Assembly (NCBI RefSeq): GCF_019112525.1
Contig: NZ_CP077800.1
Span: forward strand, 1,488,001-1,552,000
From: Modestobacter sp. L9-4
Lineage (GTDB): Bacteria > Actinomycetota > Actinomycetes > Mycobacteriales > Geodermatophilaceae
Reading direction: 5' to 3'
DNA: 64,000 nt
A program made the translations under genes and the position numbers. The notes beneath the pieces were generated by a model. The model was not told where the DNA came from, did not search any database, and worked only from the letters and a program-made list of their open reading frames with translations. Numbering within the stretch: position 1 is the first letter of the stretch; each line of letters begins with the position of its first letter. Of the stretch, positions 36,519 through 50,668 are shown one piece after another.

Positions 36519-36567
36519 CCCCGTCCCGGGCCCCGCCGCGAGCTTGCTCGTGGTGGGGAGGACGGGG
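36519..36567. terminator. GC hairpin abutting the guaA stop, dispersed repeat core
   Basis: Outer stem CCCCGTCC / GGACGGGG encloses GGGCCCCGCCGCGAGCTTGC. It ends 3 bp from the guaA stop, so it probably terminates the guaB-guaB3-guaA operon. Confidence 0.6.
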
Positions 36568-36570
36568 TCC

Positions 36571-38151
<1,581 letters not shown>

Positions 38152-38152
38152 C

Positions 38153-39322
38153 TCAGCCCACCAGGTGGCCGGGGCCGAGGGCGCTCTCGCCGTTCCCGCC
38201 CAGGACCAGGTCGACCCGCTGGAACTCCTTGAGGTCCCGGTAGCCGGTCTTGGCCATGGTGCGCCGCAGCGCGCCGAACAGGTTGGTGCGCCCGTCGGCG
38301 GAGTCCGCCGACCCGAGCAGCACGTCGGCCAGCGAGCCGCGCGGCTCGACCGGCGCGGAGGCGCCACCCCGCGGCAGCCGCGGGTGCGCGGCCACGGAGT
38401 CCCACCAGACGCCGCCACCCGGCGCCTCCGCGGCGACCCGCAGCGGCTCACCCAGCTGGACGGCGTCGGCGCCGCAGGCCAGGGCCCGGGCGATGGCGCC
38501 GCTGGTCTCGATCCGGCCGTTGGCGATGACGTGCACGTAGCGGCCACCGGTCTCGTCCAGGTAGTCGCGGCGCGCGGCGGCGGCGTCGGCGATCGCGCTG
38601 GCCAGCGGCACCCGGATGCCCATGACGGCGTCCGCGGTGGACCAGCTGTCGGCGCCCACGCCGACGATGACGCCGGCCGCGCCGGTGCGCATCAGGTGCA
38701 GCGCGGTCTGGTAGTCCGCCGCCCCACCGACGATGACCGGGACGTCGAGGTCGGCGATGAACTCCTTGAGGTTCAGCGCCTCACCGGAGCTCGTCACGTG
38801 CTCGGCGGAGACGATGGTGCCCTGGATGACCAGCAGGTCGACCCCGGCGGCCAGCACGGTCGGGGCCAGGGAGACGGTGTGCTGCGGGGACACCCGCACC
38901 GCCGTCGTGACGCCGGACTCGCGCACCTCCTTGATCCGCGCGGCGATCAGGTCGGGCTTCACCGGCTCGGCGTAGACCTCCTGCAGCAGCGCCGTCGGCG
39001 GGCCGCTGTCGGGGCCGGCGGCCGCGCGCAGCCGGCGCAGCACGTCGGTCGGGTCGTCGTAGCGGGCCCACAGGCCCTCGGCGTTGAGCACGCCCAGGCC
39101 ACCGGCCTGCCCGACGGCGACCGCGGTGGCCGGGCTGACCACGGCGTCGCTGGCGCTGGTGACCAGCGGGATGTCGAACCGGAAGGCGTCGATCTGCCAG
39201 GCGGTGGAGACGTCGTCGTGGTCGCGGGTGCGGCGGGAGGGGACGATCGACACCTCGTCGAGGTCGTAGCCCCGGCGGGCGAACCGGTTGAGGCCGATCT
39301 CGACGTTGTCACGAACTGGCAT
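38153..39322 (-). CDS. guaB3: GuaB3 family IMP dehydrogenase-related protein
   Basis: A 389-residue TIM-barrel protein of the IMPDH/GMP reductase superfamily without CBS domains. It starts [28 protein letters not shown]. At the place of the catalytic Cys loop (GPGSICTTR in the neighbouring GuaB) it reads [12 protein letters not shown], so the Cys is absent. Actinobacterial GuaB3 proteins have no settled activity; cyanobacterial GuaB3 has been reported to act as a GMP reductase. It lies between guaB and guaA, 3 bp after guaB. Confidence 0.92.
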   Translation of the reverse strand: MPVRDNVEIGLNRFARRGYDLDEVSIVPSRRTRDHDDVSTAWQIDAFRFDIPLVTSASDAVVSPATAVAVGQAGGLGVLNAEGLWARYDDPTDVLRRLRAAAGPDSGPPTALLQEVYAEPVKPDLIAARIKEVRESGVTTAVRVSPQHTVSLAPTVLAAGVDLLVIQGTIVSAEHVTSSGEALNLKEFIADLDVPVIVGGAADYQTALHLMRTGAAGVIVGVGADSWSTADAVMGIRVPLASAIADAAAARRDYLDETGGRYVHVIANGRIETSGAIARALACGADAVQLGEPLRVAAEAPGGGVWWDSVAAHPRLPRGGASAPVEPRGSLADVLLGSADSADGRTNLFGALRRTMAKTGYRDLKEFQRVDLVLGGNGESALGPGHLVG

Positions 39323-39325
39323 GGG

Positions 39326-41457
<2,132 letters not shown>

Positions 41458-41473
41458 GCCCGGCCGAGGTCCG

Positions 41474-41531
41474 GCCACCTCCCCGACCGTCCAGCCACGG
41501 CGCACCGCGGCCTGACGGTCGGCCAGGTGGC
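41474..41531. repeat. Palindrome B, left copy (23-bp arms, 12-base loop)
   Basis: Arms 41474..41496 and 41509..41531 pair at 19 of 23 positions around a 12-base loop. The right arm GGCCTGACGGTCGGCCAGGT matches that of the right copy (42691) with two differences over 23 bases. It touches the stop codon of the DUF559-type gene at 41532. Confidence 0.92.
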
Positions 41532-42536
41532 TCAACCCACCTCTCGGCGACGGCCGACCGCCCGCGGGACGGCGCGGAAGACCCGGATCGGGGGCCCGGG
41601 GACCTGCAGCTCACGGCGCATCCGGTCCTCGACGGGCACCCATCCCGGGCCGAGGTCCTCGTCCACGAGCCGGACGAACCGGATGCCGACCGCCCGCAGC
41701 GCGTCCTCCGTCCGCTTCTCTTCGAACAGGACGTCCTCGGGGCGACCGCCGTAGGCCGGGCGCACGTACTTGACCCGGCCGTCGAACTCCACGACCACGG
41801 CAGCCTCGTCGTACCACCCGTCGGCCACCTTGAGCAGCCGGTCCCCGACCCAGAGCTCGACCTGCGGCACGAACGGCGGCAGTCCCGCGGCCCGGAAGCG
41901 CAGCCGTCCCTTGGTCTCCAGCCACGTCTCGGCGCGACCGTCGGCGGCCGCGACCGCGCGCACTGCCCGCGGGTTCCTCGGCGCGAAGCGGTGGCGGACC
42001 ACGGTGGCCTGCAGCTCCTCCTCCGTGACCAGCCCCCGGAGGAGGGCGACGTCCATCGCGGCCACCGCGGGCAGCTCGCGCCACTCCCGCGCGTTGTCGA
42101 CCAGGGTCCGGGCCACCGTGGTCAGCCGGTGCTGCCCGCGGGTGGTGACCTCCTCGGCCGGCAGCTCCGCGTGGGCGATCACGTAGCCGGGGCCGGTGCG
42201 CCATCGCCCGGGATCGGTCAGCCGCACGTCCGGCGGCAGCCCTGCCGGGACGGGCAGTCCCCAGAGGCGCGCCGCGGTGGCGTGGCTGAGGACCGCTGTC
42301 GGCCTCGCCAGCGCGCCGGTGACCGCCAGGGCGTCGACCTCGTGCCGCCGACCGGTCGCCTCTGCCGCGGCCAGGTCGGCGGCGCCGATGAACCAGCCAC
42401 GGCGCAGCCGGACCCAGTCGCCGGCCCGGACGGCGCTCCGCACCTCGCGCTCGGTCACCCCGGCTGCCGTGAGCTCGGTCAGGGGGAAGACGCCGAGCCG
42501 GGCGGAGGCCGACACGTGGACCGGACCAGGCAGCAT
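41532..42536 (-). CDS. AbiEi-like N-terminal plus DUF559-like nuclease-type protein, flanked by palindrome B
   Basis: A 334-residue protein (ATG at 42536; GTG at 42545 is an alternative). The N-terminus (GVFPLTELTAAGVTEREVRSAVRAGDWVRLRRGWFIG) is the AbiEi-type winged helix seen in the 13.4-kb gene. The middle has the shared HATAARLWGLP and TTVARTLVDNAR signatures. The C-terminus has WLETKGRLRFRAAG, then DGWYDEAAVVVEFDGRVKY, giving the E/D and E-x-D residues of a PD-(D/E)XK core. It is a distant paralogue of the other gene and, like it, is bracketed by a private palindrome pair. Biological role unknown. Confidence 0.8.
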   Translation of the reverse strand: MLPGPVHVSASARLGVFPLTELTAAGVTEREVRSAVRAGDWVRLRRGWFIGAADLAAAEATGRRHEVDALAVTGALARPTAVLSHATAARLWGLPVPAGLPPDVRLTDPGRWRTGPGYVIAHAELPAEEVTTRGQHRLTTVARTLVDNAREWRELPAVAAMDVALLRGLVTEEELQATVVRHRFAPRNPRAVRAVAAADGRAETWLETKGRLRFRAAGLPPFVPQVELWVGDRLLKVADGWYDEAAVVVEFDGRVKYVRPAYGGRPEDVLFEEKRTEDALRAVGIRFVRLVDEDLGPGWVPVEDRMRRELQVPGPPIRVFRAVPRAVGRRREVG

Positions 42537-42655
42537 CGGGGGCACGCGCCGATCGTCGGCCGACCGGCCACGCCCGGACGCCTCTGCGGCGGAGATGTGG
42601 ACGGCCGGTCGTCCGGTGGACGACGGCCCACACGATCGGCCAGCGTCAAGGTGAG

Positions 42656-42713
42656 GCCGCCCGGGCGACGGTCCAGCCGCGTCCCGCACCGGCCGGACGG
42701 TCGCCCAGGTGGC
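42656..42713. repeat. Palindrome B, right copy (23-bp arms, 12-base loop)
   Basis: Arms 42656..42678 and 42691..42713 pair at 19 of 23 positions; loop 42679..42690. Geometry is identical to the left copy. It lies about 120 bp upstream of the nuclease start, before the terminator of the BldM-like gene. Confidence 0.92.
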
Positions 42714-42734
42714 TGTACCTGGCGCCCGAGAACG

Positions 42735-42777
42735 ACGACAGCGCGGTGACCGGTCGTGCTGGTCACCGCGCTGTCGT
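42735..42777. terminator. Terminator of the BldM-like gene
   Basis: Perfect 17-bp stem ACGACAGCGCGGTGACC / GGTCACCGCGCTGTCGT with a 9-base loop, 17 bp beyond the stop of the regulator on the minus strand. Confidence 0.75.
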
Positions 42778-42794
42778 GGGTCAGGGAGCTGGGG

Positions 42795-43568
42795 TCAGGT
42801 CATCATGCCGCGGCGGAAGCCGGTGGCGACGGCCTCGGCCCGGTCCTTGACGGCGAGCTTGCGGAACAGCCGGCGGGCGTGGGTCTTGATGGTGTCCTCG
42901 GACAGGTAGAGCTCCCGGCCGATCTGGGCGTTGCTCTTGCCCTGGCTCATGCCGGTGAGCACCTGCATCTCGCGCATGGACAGCGCGACCTGCGGCGCGG
43001 CCGGCACGGTGGAGCGGACGGTCGTCGGCGCGAGGCCGGCCAGCGGGCTGGACCCGCCCCACGGCGCGGGACCCGAGGGCCCACCGCCCGGGGCACCGGC
43101 CATGGCGACCGCGTGCTGCGGGCTGCGCGGCTGCGGGGCCAGCTGCCCGACGGGGCGCGGGGCCTCGGGGCGCATCCCGGTGCGGGACATGCCCAGGCCG
43201 AGCTCGAGCGGGCTGGCGTCCCAGCGCAGGTAGCCACGGGCACCGAGGGCCACGGCGGCGCGGACGCTGTCGGCGTCGTCGGGTGCACCCAGCATCAGGA
43301 CCCGCAGGCCGGGGTGCGTGCGCAGCACCTGGGTGGCCACCGACAGGCCGCTGTCGGTGGCCCGCTGGGTGCCGACGAGCAGGACGTCGGGCAGCCGGTT
43401 GTCCAGCCGCGCCATCAGCGCGGCCGGGTCGCCCACGGCCTCGACCCGGGCGACGAACGGCAGCGCGAGCAGCCGCCCGGCGACCTCGTCGCGGACCCGG
43501 CGTCGTTCGTCGAACACCCAGACGACGGCCCCACTCGCGCCGTTCCCCCGCGCCCTGTCCTCGATCAC
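42795..43568 (-). CDS. BldM-like LuxR-family regulator with a degenerate receiver
   Basis: The 257-residue protein ends with a helix-turn-helix very like BldM of Streptomyces (MREMQVLTGMSQGKSNAQIGRELYLSEDTIKTHARRLFRKL, then DRAEAVATGFRRG). The receiver-like part has DVLLVGTQ where the phosphoacceptor Asp is expected (Gly at about residue 66), so it cannot be phosphorylated there. A Pro/Gly-rich linker joins the domains. It is divergent from a whiB gene, as bldM and whiD are neighbours in Streptomyces; BldM can pair with a WhiB protein (WhiI). GTG at 43568 has GGGAG upstream. Confidence 0.88.
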   Translation of the reverse strand: MIEDRARGNGASGAVVWVFDERRRVRDEVAGRLLALPFVARVEAVGDPAALMARLDNRLPDVLLVGTQRATDSGLSVATQVLRTHPGLRVLMLGAPDDADSVRAAVALGARGYLRWDASPLELGLGMSRTGMRPEAPRPVGQLAPQPRSPQHAVAMAGAPGGGPSGPAPWGGSSPLAGLAPTTVRSTVPAAPQVALSMREMQVLTGMSQGKSNAQIGRELYLSEDTIKTHARRLFRKLAVKDRAEAVATGFRRGMMT

Positions 43569-43948
43569 CGGATGCTCCCGTCTGCGCCGTCCCGGAGGCC
43601 GGCGGCCTGCCGACCGGACCGTGCCCGGGCGGTGCCTGGAACGGGTGGACCCCGCTCCGGGGTGCCGGCACCGCCGGTCTCCCGGACGGGTGTCGGGGTG
43701 TCCCCCACACCGGTGGTCGGCACTCCCTGTCACCACCTTGATCCGCACGGTCGCCGGACAACAGCACCGATCACCCACGCGAGTGAGTGGCCACGACCAC
43801 CCGTCCGAGCACTCGCCGACGGCGAAGCACACCTCGGCCGATCCCGCACGACGAACGTGGACGGGTGTGTTTGGGCCCTCACAGGGGCGGGCATCGGCGA
43901 GGAGTGACCGGGCCGACCCCCCGGTGCGCCACGAGCCGAGGAGAACCC
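43569..43948. promoter_or_regulatory. 380-bp divergent region between the BldM-like and whiB genes
   Basis: No gene is visible. It is less GC-rich in places (GGACAACAGCACCGATCACC; GTGTGTTTGGGCCC) and must hold promoters for both developmental regulators. I could not assign hexamers or a known operator. Confidence 0.4.
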
Positions 43949-44248
43949 ATGGCCGACATCCGTCGCCTGCCCAACCCCGTCGCTGAGGTGTGGGACTGGC
44001 AGCTCCACGGCGCCTGCCGGGGCGAGAGCACGTCCCTCTTCTTCCACCCGGACGGCGAGCGGGGCCCTGCCCGTGCACGCCGCCAGGCCGCGGCGAAGGC
44101 CGTCTGCGGCCGCTGCCCGGTGCTGGAGTCCTGCCTGAAGCACGCGCTGTCCGTCCGCGAGCCCTACGGGGTCTGGGGCGGCATGAGCGAGGAGGAGCGC
44201 ACGCGGCTGATCGCCGCGGAGCCCGCTCCCATCGCCGCCGGGGTCTGA
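43949..44248 (+). CDS. WhiB-family iron-sulfur transcription factor
   Basis: A 99-residue Wbl protein with the four cluster-binding cysteines C23, C53, C56 and C62 and the turn motif GVWGG near residue 74 followed by MSEEER. The basic DNA-binding tail seen in many Wbl proteins is short here. Position next to a BldM-like gene and groEL1 is that of Streptomyces whiD and mycobacterial whiB3. AGGAG precedes the ATG. It probably works with a sigma factor in redox or developmental control. Confidence 0.94.
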   Translation: MADIRRLPNPVAEVWDWQLHGACRGESTSLFFHPDGERGPARARRQAAAKAVCGRCPVLESCLKHALSVREPYGVWGGMSEEERTRLIAAEPAPIAAGV

Positions 44249-44280
44249 GCCAACCGGCGGGGCGACCCCCGCCCGACACC

Positions 44281-44322
44281 CGAGAGGGCCGGTCCGACGA
44301 ACGCGTCGGACCGGCCCTCTCG
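44281..44322. terminator. Strong bidirectional terminator between whiB and the GGDEF gene
   Basis: A perfect 19-bp stem CGAGAGGGCCGGTCCGACG with its complement, 4-base loop, placed between convergent stops. Confidence 0.8.
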
Positions 44323-44329
44323 TCGTCGT

Positions 44330-45937
44330 TCAGCCGGCGTCGCCGACCACCCTGTCCCGTCCGCCGGCCTTGGCCGCGTAGAGGTGCGCGTCCGCGACGC
44401 CGAGCAGGGACGCGGGCGTGTGCCCGGCGTGACCGGCCGTCCCGGCCAGACCCACGCTGACGGTGACGGCCAGGCCGTCGGCCAGCTCGGCCCACGGGTG
44501 GGCGGCGACCGACGCCCGCACCGTCTCCAGCCGCCGGACGGCGGTGGGCAGGTCGGGGCCGACCAGCACCAACAGGAACTCCTCGCCGCCCATGCGTGCG
44601 GCGAACGCGCTGGGGCCGGCTGCCGCGACGGCCTCCCGCAGCAGCTCCGCGACGGCCCGCAGCACCTGGTCCCCCACCTCGTGGGACCAGGTGTCGTTGA
44701 CCGCCTTGAAGTGGTCCAGGTCCAGCAGGGCCACCGTCACGGCCTGCTCGTGCGCCCGCTCGACCAGCCGGGGCAGCTCATCGTCGACGTAGCGCCGGTT
44801 GTACAGGTCGGTCAGTGGGTCGCGCAGTGACAGCTCCCGGTAACGCCGGCTCTGCCGGCGCGCCTCGGTCGCCTCGTGCATCGCCTGGAGCGCGCGGGCC
44901 CGGGCGTCCCGCTGAGCGGACTGCAGGTCCAGCGCCTCCTGGGAGTACAGCTTGTGCTCCTCGAACGCCGCCCGGAAGTCCTCCCCGGCCGCGTACAGCT
45001 CGGCCTGCTCCCGCCGGACCCGCACCCGGATCGAGGCGAGCCCGTACCGGTCGCAGCGCCGGACGCACTCGTCGAGGGTCTCCTGCGCCTGGGTCACGTG
45101 CCCGCGCCGCCGCTGGACCTCCGCGAGGGTGAGCAGGAAGTCCGCGCCGGCGTCCCCGTCCGTGGAGGCGTCCAGGGTCTCGGGCCGGCGCCCCGGCTGC
45201 AGGGCGGCCTCCGCCTCGTCGAGCCGGCCCAGCCCCATCAGGGCGCGGGCGACGGTGTCCAGGCGGCCGACGTGCAGCGGGATGCCGTGGGCCGCGGCCA
45301 GCTCCTGCAGCCGCGTGCTCAGGGCCAGCGCGACCTCGTGCCGGCCGGCGAGGATCTCGACGTAGGCGTTGTTGTTCAGGACCAGGAGCTGCCGGTCGAC
45401 GTCCCCGATCGCCTCGGCCGAGCGCAGCACCTCGGCATAGCGCTCGCGCGCACCGTCGTCGCCCTGGAGGCCGAGGCAGTCGGCCAGCCGGGTCAGGTGG
45501 TCGATCCGGAGTGCCGGTGACCCGCCACCCCGCAGCAGGTCCACGGACAGGACGGCGTGCTCGAGGGCGAGGGAGAGGTCGCCGAGCTCCTGGAGGACGG
45601 CGGCCAGCAGGAAGTGGCTGCGGGCGAGCAGGTGGCCGGCGTCGTGCTCGGCCGCCCAGCGCCGCACCTCGTGGGCGGTCCGGCCGGCAGCGCCGACGTC
45701 CCCCCGACGGCGCACCACGTCCGCCCGCACCAGGCGTGCGCGCAGCTCCTGCTGCACGCTCCCCTGCGACCGGGCTGCCTCGGCGGCCCGGTCCGCGCGT
45801 TCGCCGACCGAGTCGTCGTCGAAGCGGGACAGCAGCTCCAGCTCGTCGAGCTCCGCCGCGAGGGCGGCCTGCGCCTGGTCGTCCGCCGCAGGGCGCGGCT
45901 CGGGGACACCCCACTCCACGACGTCGATCGCCTGCAC
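44330..45937 (-). CDS. TPR-repeat diguanylate cyclase (GGDEF)
   Basis: A 535-residue protein with an N-terminal helical region of tetratricopeptide type (RSHFLLAAVLQELGDLSLALEHAVLSVDLL and similar units), a coiled-coil (QSAQRDARARALQAMHEATEARRQSRRYRELS) and a C-terminal GGDEF domain: DPLTDLYNRRYVDDEL, LDLDHFKAVNDTWSHEVGDQVL and the active-site RMGGEEF. No RxxD inhibitory site is visible before GGEEF. It should make cyclic di-GMP in response to a protein partner rather than a membrane signal. No transmembrane segment. Confidence 0.92.
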   Translation of the reverse strand: MQAIDVVEWGVPEPRPAADDQAQAALAAELDELELLSRFDDDSVGERADRAAEAARSQGSVQQELRARLVRADVVRRRGDVGAAGRTAHEVRRWAAEHDAGHLLARSHFLLAAVLQELGDLSLALEHAVLSVDLLRGGGSPALRIDHLTRLADCLGLQGDDGARERYAEVLRSAEAIGDVDRQLLVLNNNAYVEILAGRHEVALALSTRLQELAAAHGIPLHVGRLDTVARALMGLGRLDEAEAALQPGRRPETLDASTDGDAGADFLLTLAEVQRRRGHVTQAQETLDECVRRCDRYGLASIRVRVRREQAELYAAGEDFRAAFEEHKLYSQEALDLQSAQRDARARALQAMHEATEARRQSRRYRELSLRDPLTDLYNRRYVDDELPRLVERAHEQAVTVALLDLDHFKAVNDTWSHEVGDQVLRAVAELLREAVAAAGPSAFAARMGGEEFLLVLVGPDLPTAVRRLETVRASVAAHPWAELADGLAVTVSVGLAGTAGHAGHTPASLLGVADAHLYAAKAGGRDRVVGDAG

Positions 45938-46075
45938 CCCCTCCCATCGGCAGCTCGGGGAGCTGCTTGAGCGCTGAGCACGTCCCCGCCGCTCGCACGG
46001 GTGCCGGCCCTCCGGACGGGTCCGCCCCCGGGCCAGGACGGCACGGGGGCGGACCTCAGGTGAGCGGGTGGTGCG

Positions 46076-47848
<1,773 letters not shown>

Positions 47849-48157
47849 TTACTTGGAGACGACGGCGAGCAGGTCGCGCGCGGACAGGACCAGGTAGTCC
47901 TCGCCGCCGTAGCGCACCTCGGTGCCGCCGTACTTCGAGTAGATGACCACGTCGCCGACGTTCACGTCGAGCGGGACCCGGTTGCCGTTGTCGTCGATGC
48001 GGCCGGGGCCGACCGCGATGACGGTGCCCTCCTGGGGCTTCTCCTTGGCGGTGTCCGGGATGACCAGGCCAGAGGCGGTGGTGGTCTCGGCCTCGTTGGC
48101 CTGGACCACGACCCGGTCCTCGAGCGGCTTGATGTTGACCTTGGTAGCGGTCGTCAC
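47849..48157 (-). CDS. groES: Co-chaperonin GroES
   Basis: A 102-residue 10-kDa chaperonin: [38 protein letters not shown] with the mobile loop, and [36 protein letters not shown] at 48157 is the best start; the longer frame is unlikely. CIRCE lies 130 bp upstream. Confidence 0.96.
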   Translation of the reverse strand: MTTATKVNIKPLEDRVVVQANEAETTTASGLVIPDTAKEKPQEGTVIAVGPGRIDDNGNRVPLDVNVGDVVIYSKYGGTEVRYGGEDYLVLSARDLLAVVSK

Positions 48158-48286
48158 AGGTGACGCCCCCTTCACTGTCGGACGGGTGTTCAGGAGTGGT
48201 TCGGTGGTGCTCACTGCGGTGCTGCTGATGCTGTGGCACGGGGGCCGGGCCTGCCGTCGCGGGGGTCAGGCTGCAGCTCGTGTCGA

Positions 48287-48313
48287 TTGGCACTCTACCC
48301 ACGCGAGTGCCAG
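48287..48313. promoter_or_regulatory. CIRCE operator (HrcA site) upstream of groES-groEL1
   Basis: TTGGCACTC, nine bases, GAGTGCCAG: a near-consensus CIRCE inverted repeat (TTAGCACTC-N9-GAGTGCTAA). It is upstream of groES on the minus strand and implies heat-shock control by HrcA. It lies 37 bp before the divergent methyltransferase ATG, so that gene's promoter overlaps it. Confidence 0.92.
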
Positions 48314-48349
48314 CCGCTCAACCGGGGTCACCCTCGCGGGCGCACGGTG

Positions 48350-49621
48350 ATGGGCCAGGCTGTGCGGGTGTCCAGCGACCTCGAGCCCGCCGACCAGGGT
48401 GCCGAGACCGTGCGGCAGCTGCGCGCGCTGTCGACCCCGGCGGGGGCTGCGGCCCTCGCCCGGGCCGGCGAGCTGCTGGCCGGCCGCACCGACGCGGTGA
48501 CCGCGCTGAGCCGGCTGCGCACCGAGGTCGGGGTGGAGCTGGCCGGCCCGGCGTGGGGCATCGCCCGGCAGCGCGAGCGCGCCCGCCCGGTCTTCGGCGC
48601 CGACACCGACCGGCTGCTGTTCACCTCCGACGCCCTGGAGCAGGCCGGCCGGCCGGTGCTCGCCGACCGCCGCGCCGCCCGGCTGCTGGCCGGCGGCGCG
48701 CAGCGGGTGGCCGACCTGGGCTGCGCGGCCGGCACCGACACCATCGCCCTGGCGCGGGCCGGCGCGCAGGTGCTCGCCGTCGACCTCGACCCGGTCGCCC
48801 GGGAGCTCACCGCGCTCAACACCGCCGCCCTGGGCCTGGCCGACCGGGTGCAGGTGGTGGCCGGGGACGCCGTCGCGCTGGTCGCCGCGGCGGGCGACGG
48901 GCAGGTGGCCGGCTGCGACGCCGCCGTCCTGGACCCCGCCCGCCGGTCCGGTGGCCGACGCCAGCTCGACCCCGACCGCTGGTCGCCCCCGTGGTCGACG
49001 GTGCAGGCGCTGCTGGACGCCGTCCCCACCTGCGCGGTGAAGGTGGCGCCGGGGCTGGACCACGAGCGGGTGCCCGACGGCGTGGAGGCCGAGTGGGTCT
49101 CGGTCGGCGGCTCGATCGTGGAGGCGCTGCTGTGGGGCCGGGCGCCGTCGTCGACCTGGCGGCGGGCGACCGTGGTGACCCGGGACGGCGCCGTGCACGA
49201 GCTCACCGCTGACACCGACCCCGGCCCCGCACCCGACGGCCCGGTGCGCGGCTGGCTGCACGAGCCCGACCCCGCCGTCATCCGCTCCGGGCTGGTGTCG
49301 CTGGCCGGCGCGGAGCTCGACGCCAACCTGGTCGACCCCACGATCGCCTACCTGACGTCGGACTCCCCCGCGGACTCCCCCTGGGTCAGCTCCTACCCGG
49401 TCACCGACGTCCTGCCGTTCAACCTCAAGAAGCTCAAGGCGCTGCTGCGCTCGCGCGGGGTCGGCCGGGTCGTGGTCAAGAAGCGCGGGTCGGCGATCGA
49501 GCCGGAGACCCTCGCCCGGCAGCTGCGCGGCCCCGGCAGCGGGACGGCGGTCGTCGTCGTCACCCGCGTCGCCGGCGCACCGACCGTCGTCCTCTGCGGG
49601 GAGCCGGCGCCCGGGGCGTGA
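48350..49621 (+). CDS. Class I SAM-dependent methyltransferase (THUMP-like domain)
   Basis: A 423-residue protein. A helical N-terminal region precedes the SAM motif RVADLGCAAGTDTIALARAGAQVLAVDLDP and motif DAAVLDPARRSGGR; the C-terminal part (ELDANLVDPTIAYLT, YPVTDVLPFNLKKLKALLRSRGVGRVVVKKRGSAIEPE) is the THUMP-like domain of this actinobacterial family. It probably modifies RNA. The ATG at 48350 is chosen; GTG at 48368 is possible. Divergent from groES. Confidence 0.85.
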   Translation: MGQAVRVSSDLEPADQGAETVRQLRALSTPAGAAALARAGELLAGRTDAVTALSRLRTEVGVELAGPAWGIARQRERARPVFGADTDRLLFTSDALEQAGRPVLADRRAARLLAGGAQRVADLGCAAGTDTIALARAGAQVLAVDLDPVARELTALNTAALGLADRVQVVAGDAVALVAAAGDGQVAGCDAAVLDPARRSGGRRQLDPDRWSPPWSTVQALLDAVPTCAVKVAPGLDHERVPDGVEAEWVSVGGSIVEALLWGRAPSSTWRRATVVTRDGAVHELTADTDPGPAPDGPVRGWLHEPDPAVIRSGLVSLAGAELDANLVDPTIAYLTSDSPADSPWVSSYPVTDVLPFNLKKLKALLRSRGVGRVVVKKRGSAIEPETLARQLRGPGSGTAVVVVTRVAGAPTVVLCGEPAPGA

Positions 49622-49630
49622 GGCCCGGCC

Positions 49631-50668
49631 TCAGCGGCTGACGACCTCGATGGGCAGCGAGCTGTCCGCGCCCAGGTCGACCGCGGACGGCGCGACGCCG
49701 GCCTCGACGAGCCGTGAGCCGAGGGCGGCGACCATGGCGCCGTTGTCGGTGCACAGCCGGCGGCTGGGCACCCGCAGCACGATGCCCGCGGCGTCGCAGC
49801 GCTCCTGGGCCAGCGCGCGCAGCCGGGAGTTGGCCGCGACCCCGCCGCCGATGACCAGGTGGTCGACGCCGTGGTCGCGGCAGGCGCGCACGGCCTTGGC
49901 GGTGAGCACGTCGACCACCGCCTCCTGGAAGGACGCCGAGACGTCGGCGACCGGCACCGGCTCCCCCGCCCGCTCCCGGGCCTCGACCCAGCGGGCCACG
50001 GCGGTCTTCAGGCCGGAGAAGGAGAAGTCGTACGCGGCGTCGCGGGGGCCGGTGAGCCCGCGCGGGAACCGGATCGCCGAGGCGTCGCCCTCGGCGGCAG
50101 CCCGGTCGATCGGCGGCCCACCGGGGAAGGGCAGGCCCAGGACCCGGGCGACCTTGTCGAAGGCCTCCCCCGCGGCGTCGTCGACGGTGCGGCCGAGCTC
50201 CTGCACGTCCTGGGCCAGGTCGGGCACCAGCAGCAGCGAGCTGTGCCCGCCGGAGACGAGCATCGCGATCGAGGGCTCGGCCAGCCGGCCGTGCTCCAGC
50301 TCGTCGACGGCGACGTGCGCGGCCAGGTGGTTGACCCCGTACAGCGGGACGTCGAGGGCGAGGGCGTAGGCCTTGGCCGCCGCGACGCCGACCAGCAGGG
50401 CGCCGGTGAGCCCGGGCCCCGCGGTCACCGCGACCGCGTCGACGTCACCGGCGGTCACCCCGGCATCGGCCAGTGCCCGGCGCACGGTGGGGACCATCGC
50501 CTCCAGGTGCGCCCGGCTGGCGATCTCGGGGATGACGCCGCCGAACCGCTCGTGCTCCGCCATCGAGGTGGCCAGCGCGTCCGACAGCAGCGTCTGCCCG
50601 CGCACCAGCCCGATGCCGGTCTCGTCGCAGGAGGTCTCGAACCCCAGCACCAGCGGCTGCTCAGCCAC
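49631..50668 (-). CDS. tsaD: tRNA N6-adenosine threonylcarbamoyltransferase
   Basis: TsaD transfers threonylcarbamoyl to A37 of ANN-decoding tRNAs. The 345-residue protein has [14 protein letters not shown], the metal site [12 protein letters not shown] (usual HxxH reads HLEAM with the first His only), [11 protein letters not shown] and [12 protein letters not shown] at 50668 overlaps rimI by 8 bp. It ends the alr-tsaE-tsaB-rimI-tsaD run. Confidence 0.95.
   Translation of the reverse strand: MAEQPLVLGFETSCDETGIGLVRGQTLLSDALATSMAEHERFGGVIPEIASRAHLEAMVPTVRRALADAGVTAGDVDAVAVTAGPGLTGALLVGVAAAKAYALALDVPLYGVNHLAAHVAVDELEHGRLAEPSIAMLVSGGHSSLLLVPDLAQDVQELGRTVDDAAGEAFDKVARVLGLPFPGGPPIDRAAAEGDASAIRFPRGLTGPRDAAYDFSFSGLKTAVARWVEARERAGEPVPVADVSASFQEAVVDVLTAKAVRACRDHGVDHLVIGGGVAANSRLRALAQERCDAAGIVLRVPSRRLCTDNGAMVAALGSRLVEAGVAPSAVDLGADSSLPIEVVSR

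Noticed and set aside
48305-48313. A second CIRCE-like half (ACCCACGCGAGTG) near 43780
   Set aside because: Only one half-site matches and there is no opposing arm nine bases away.
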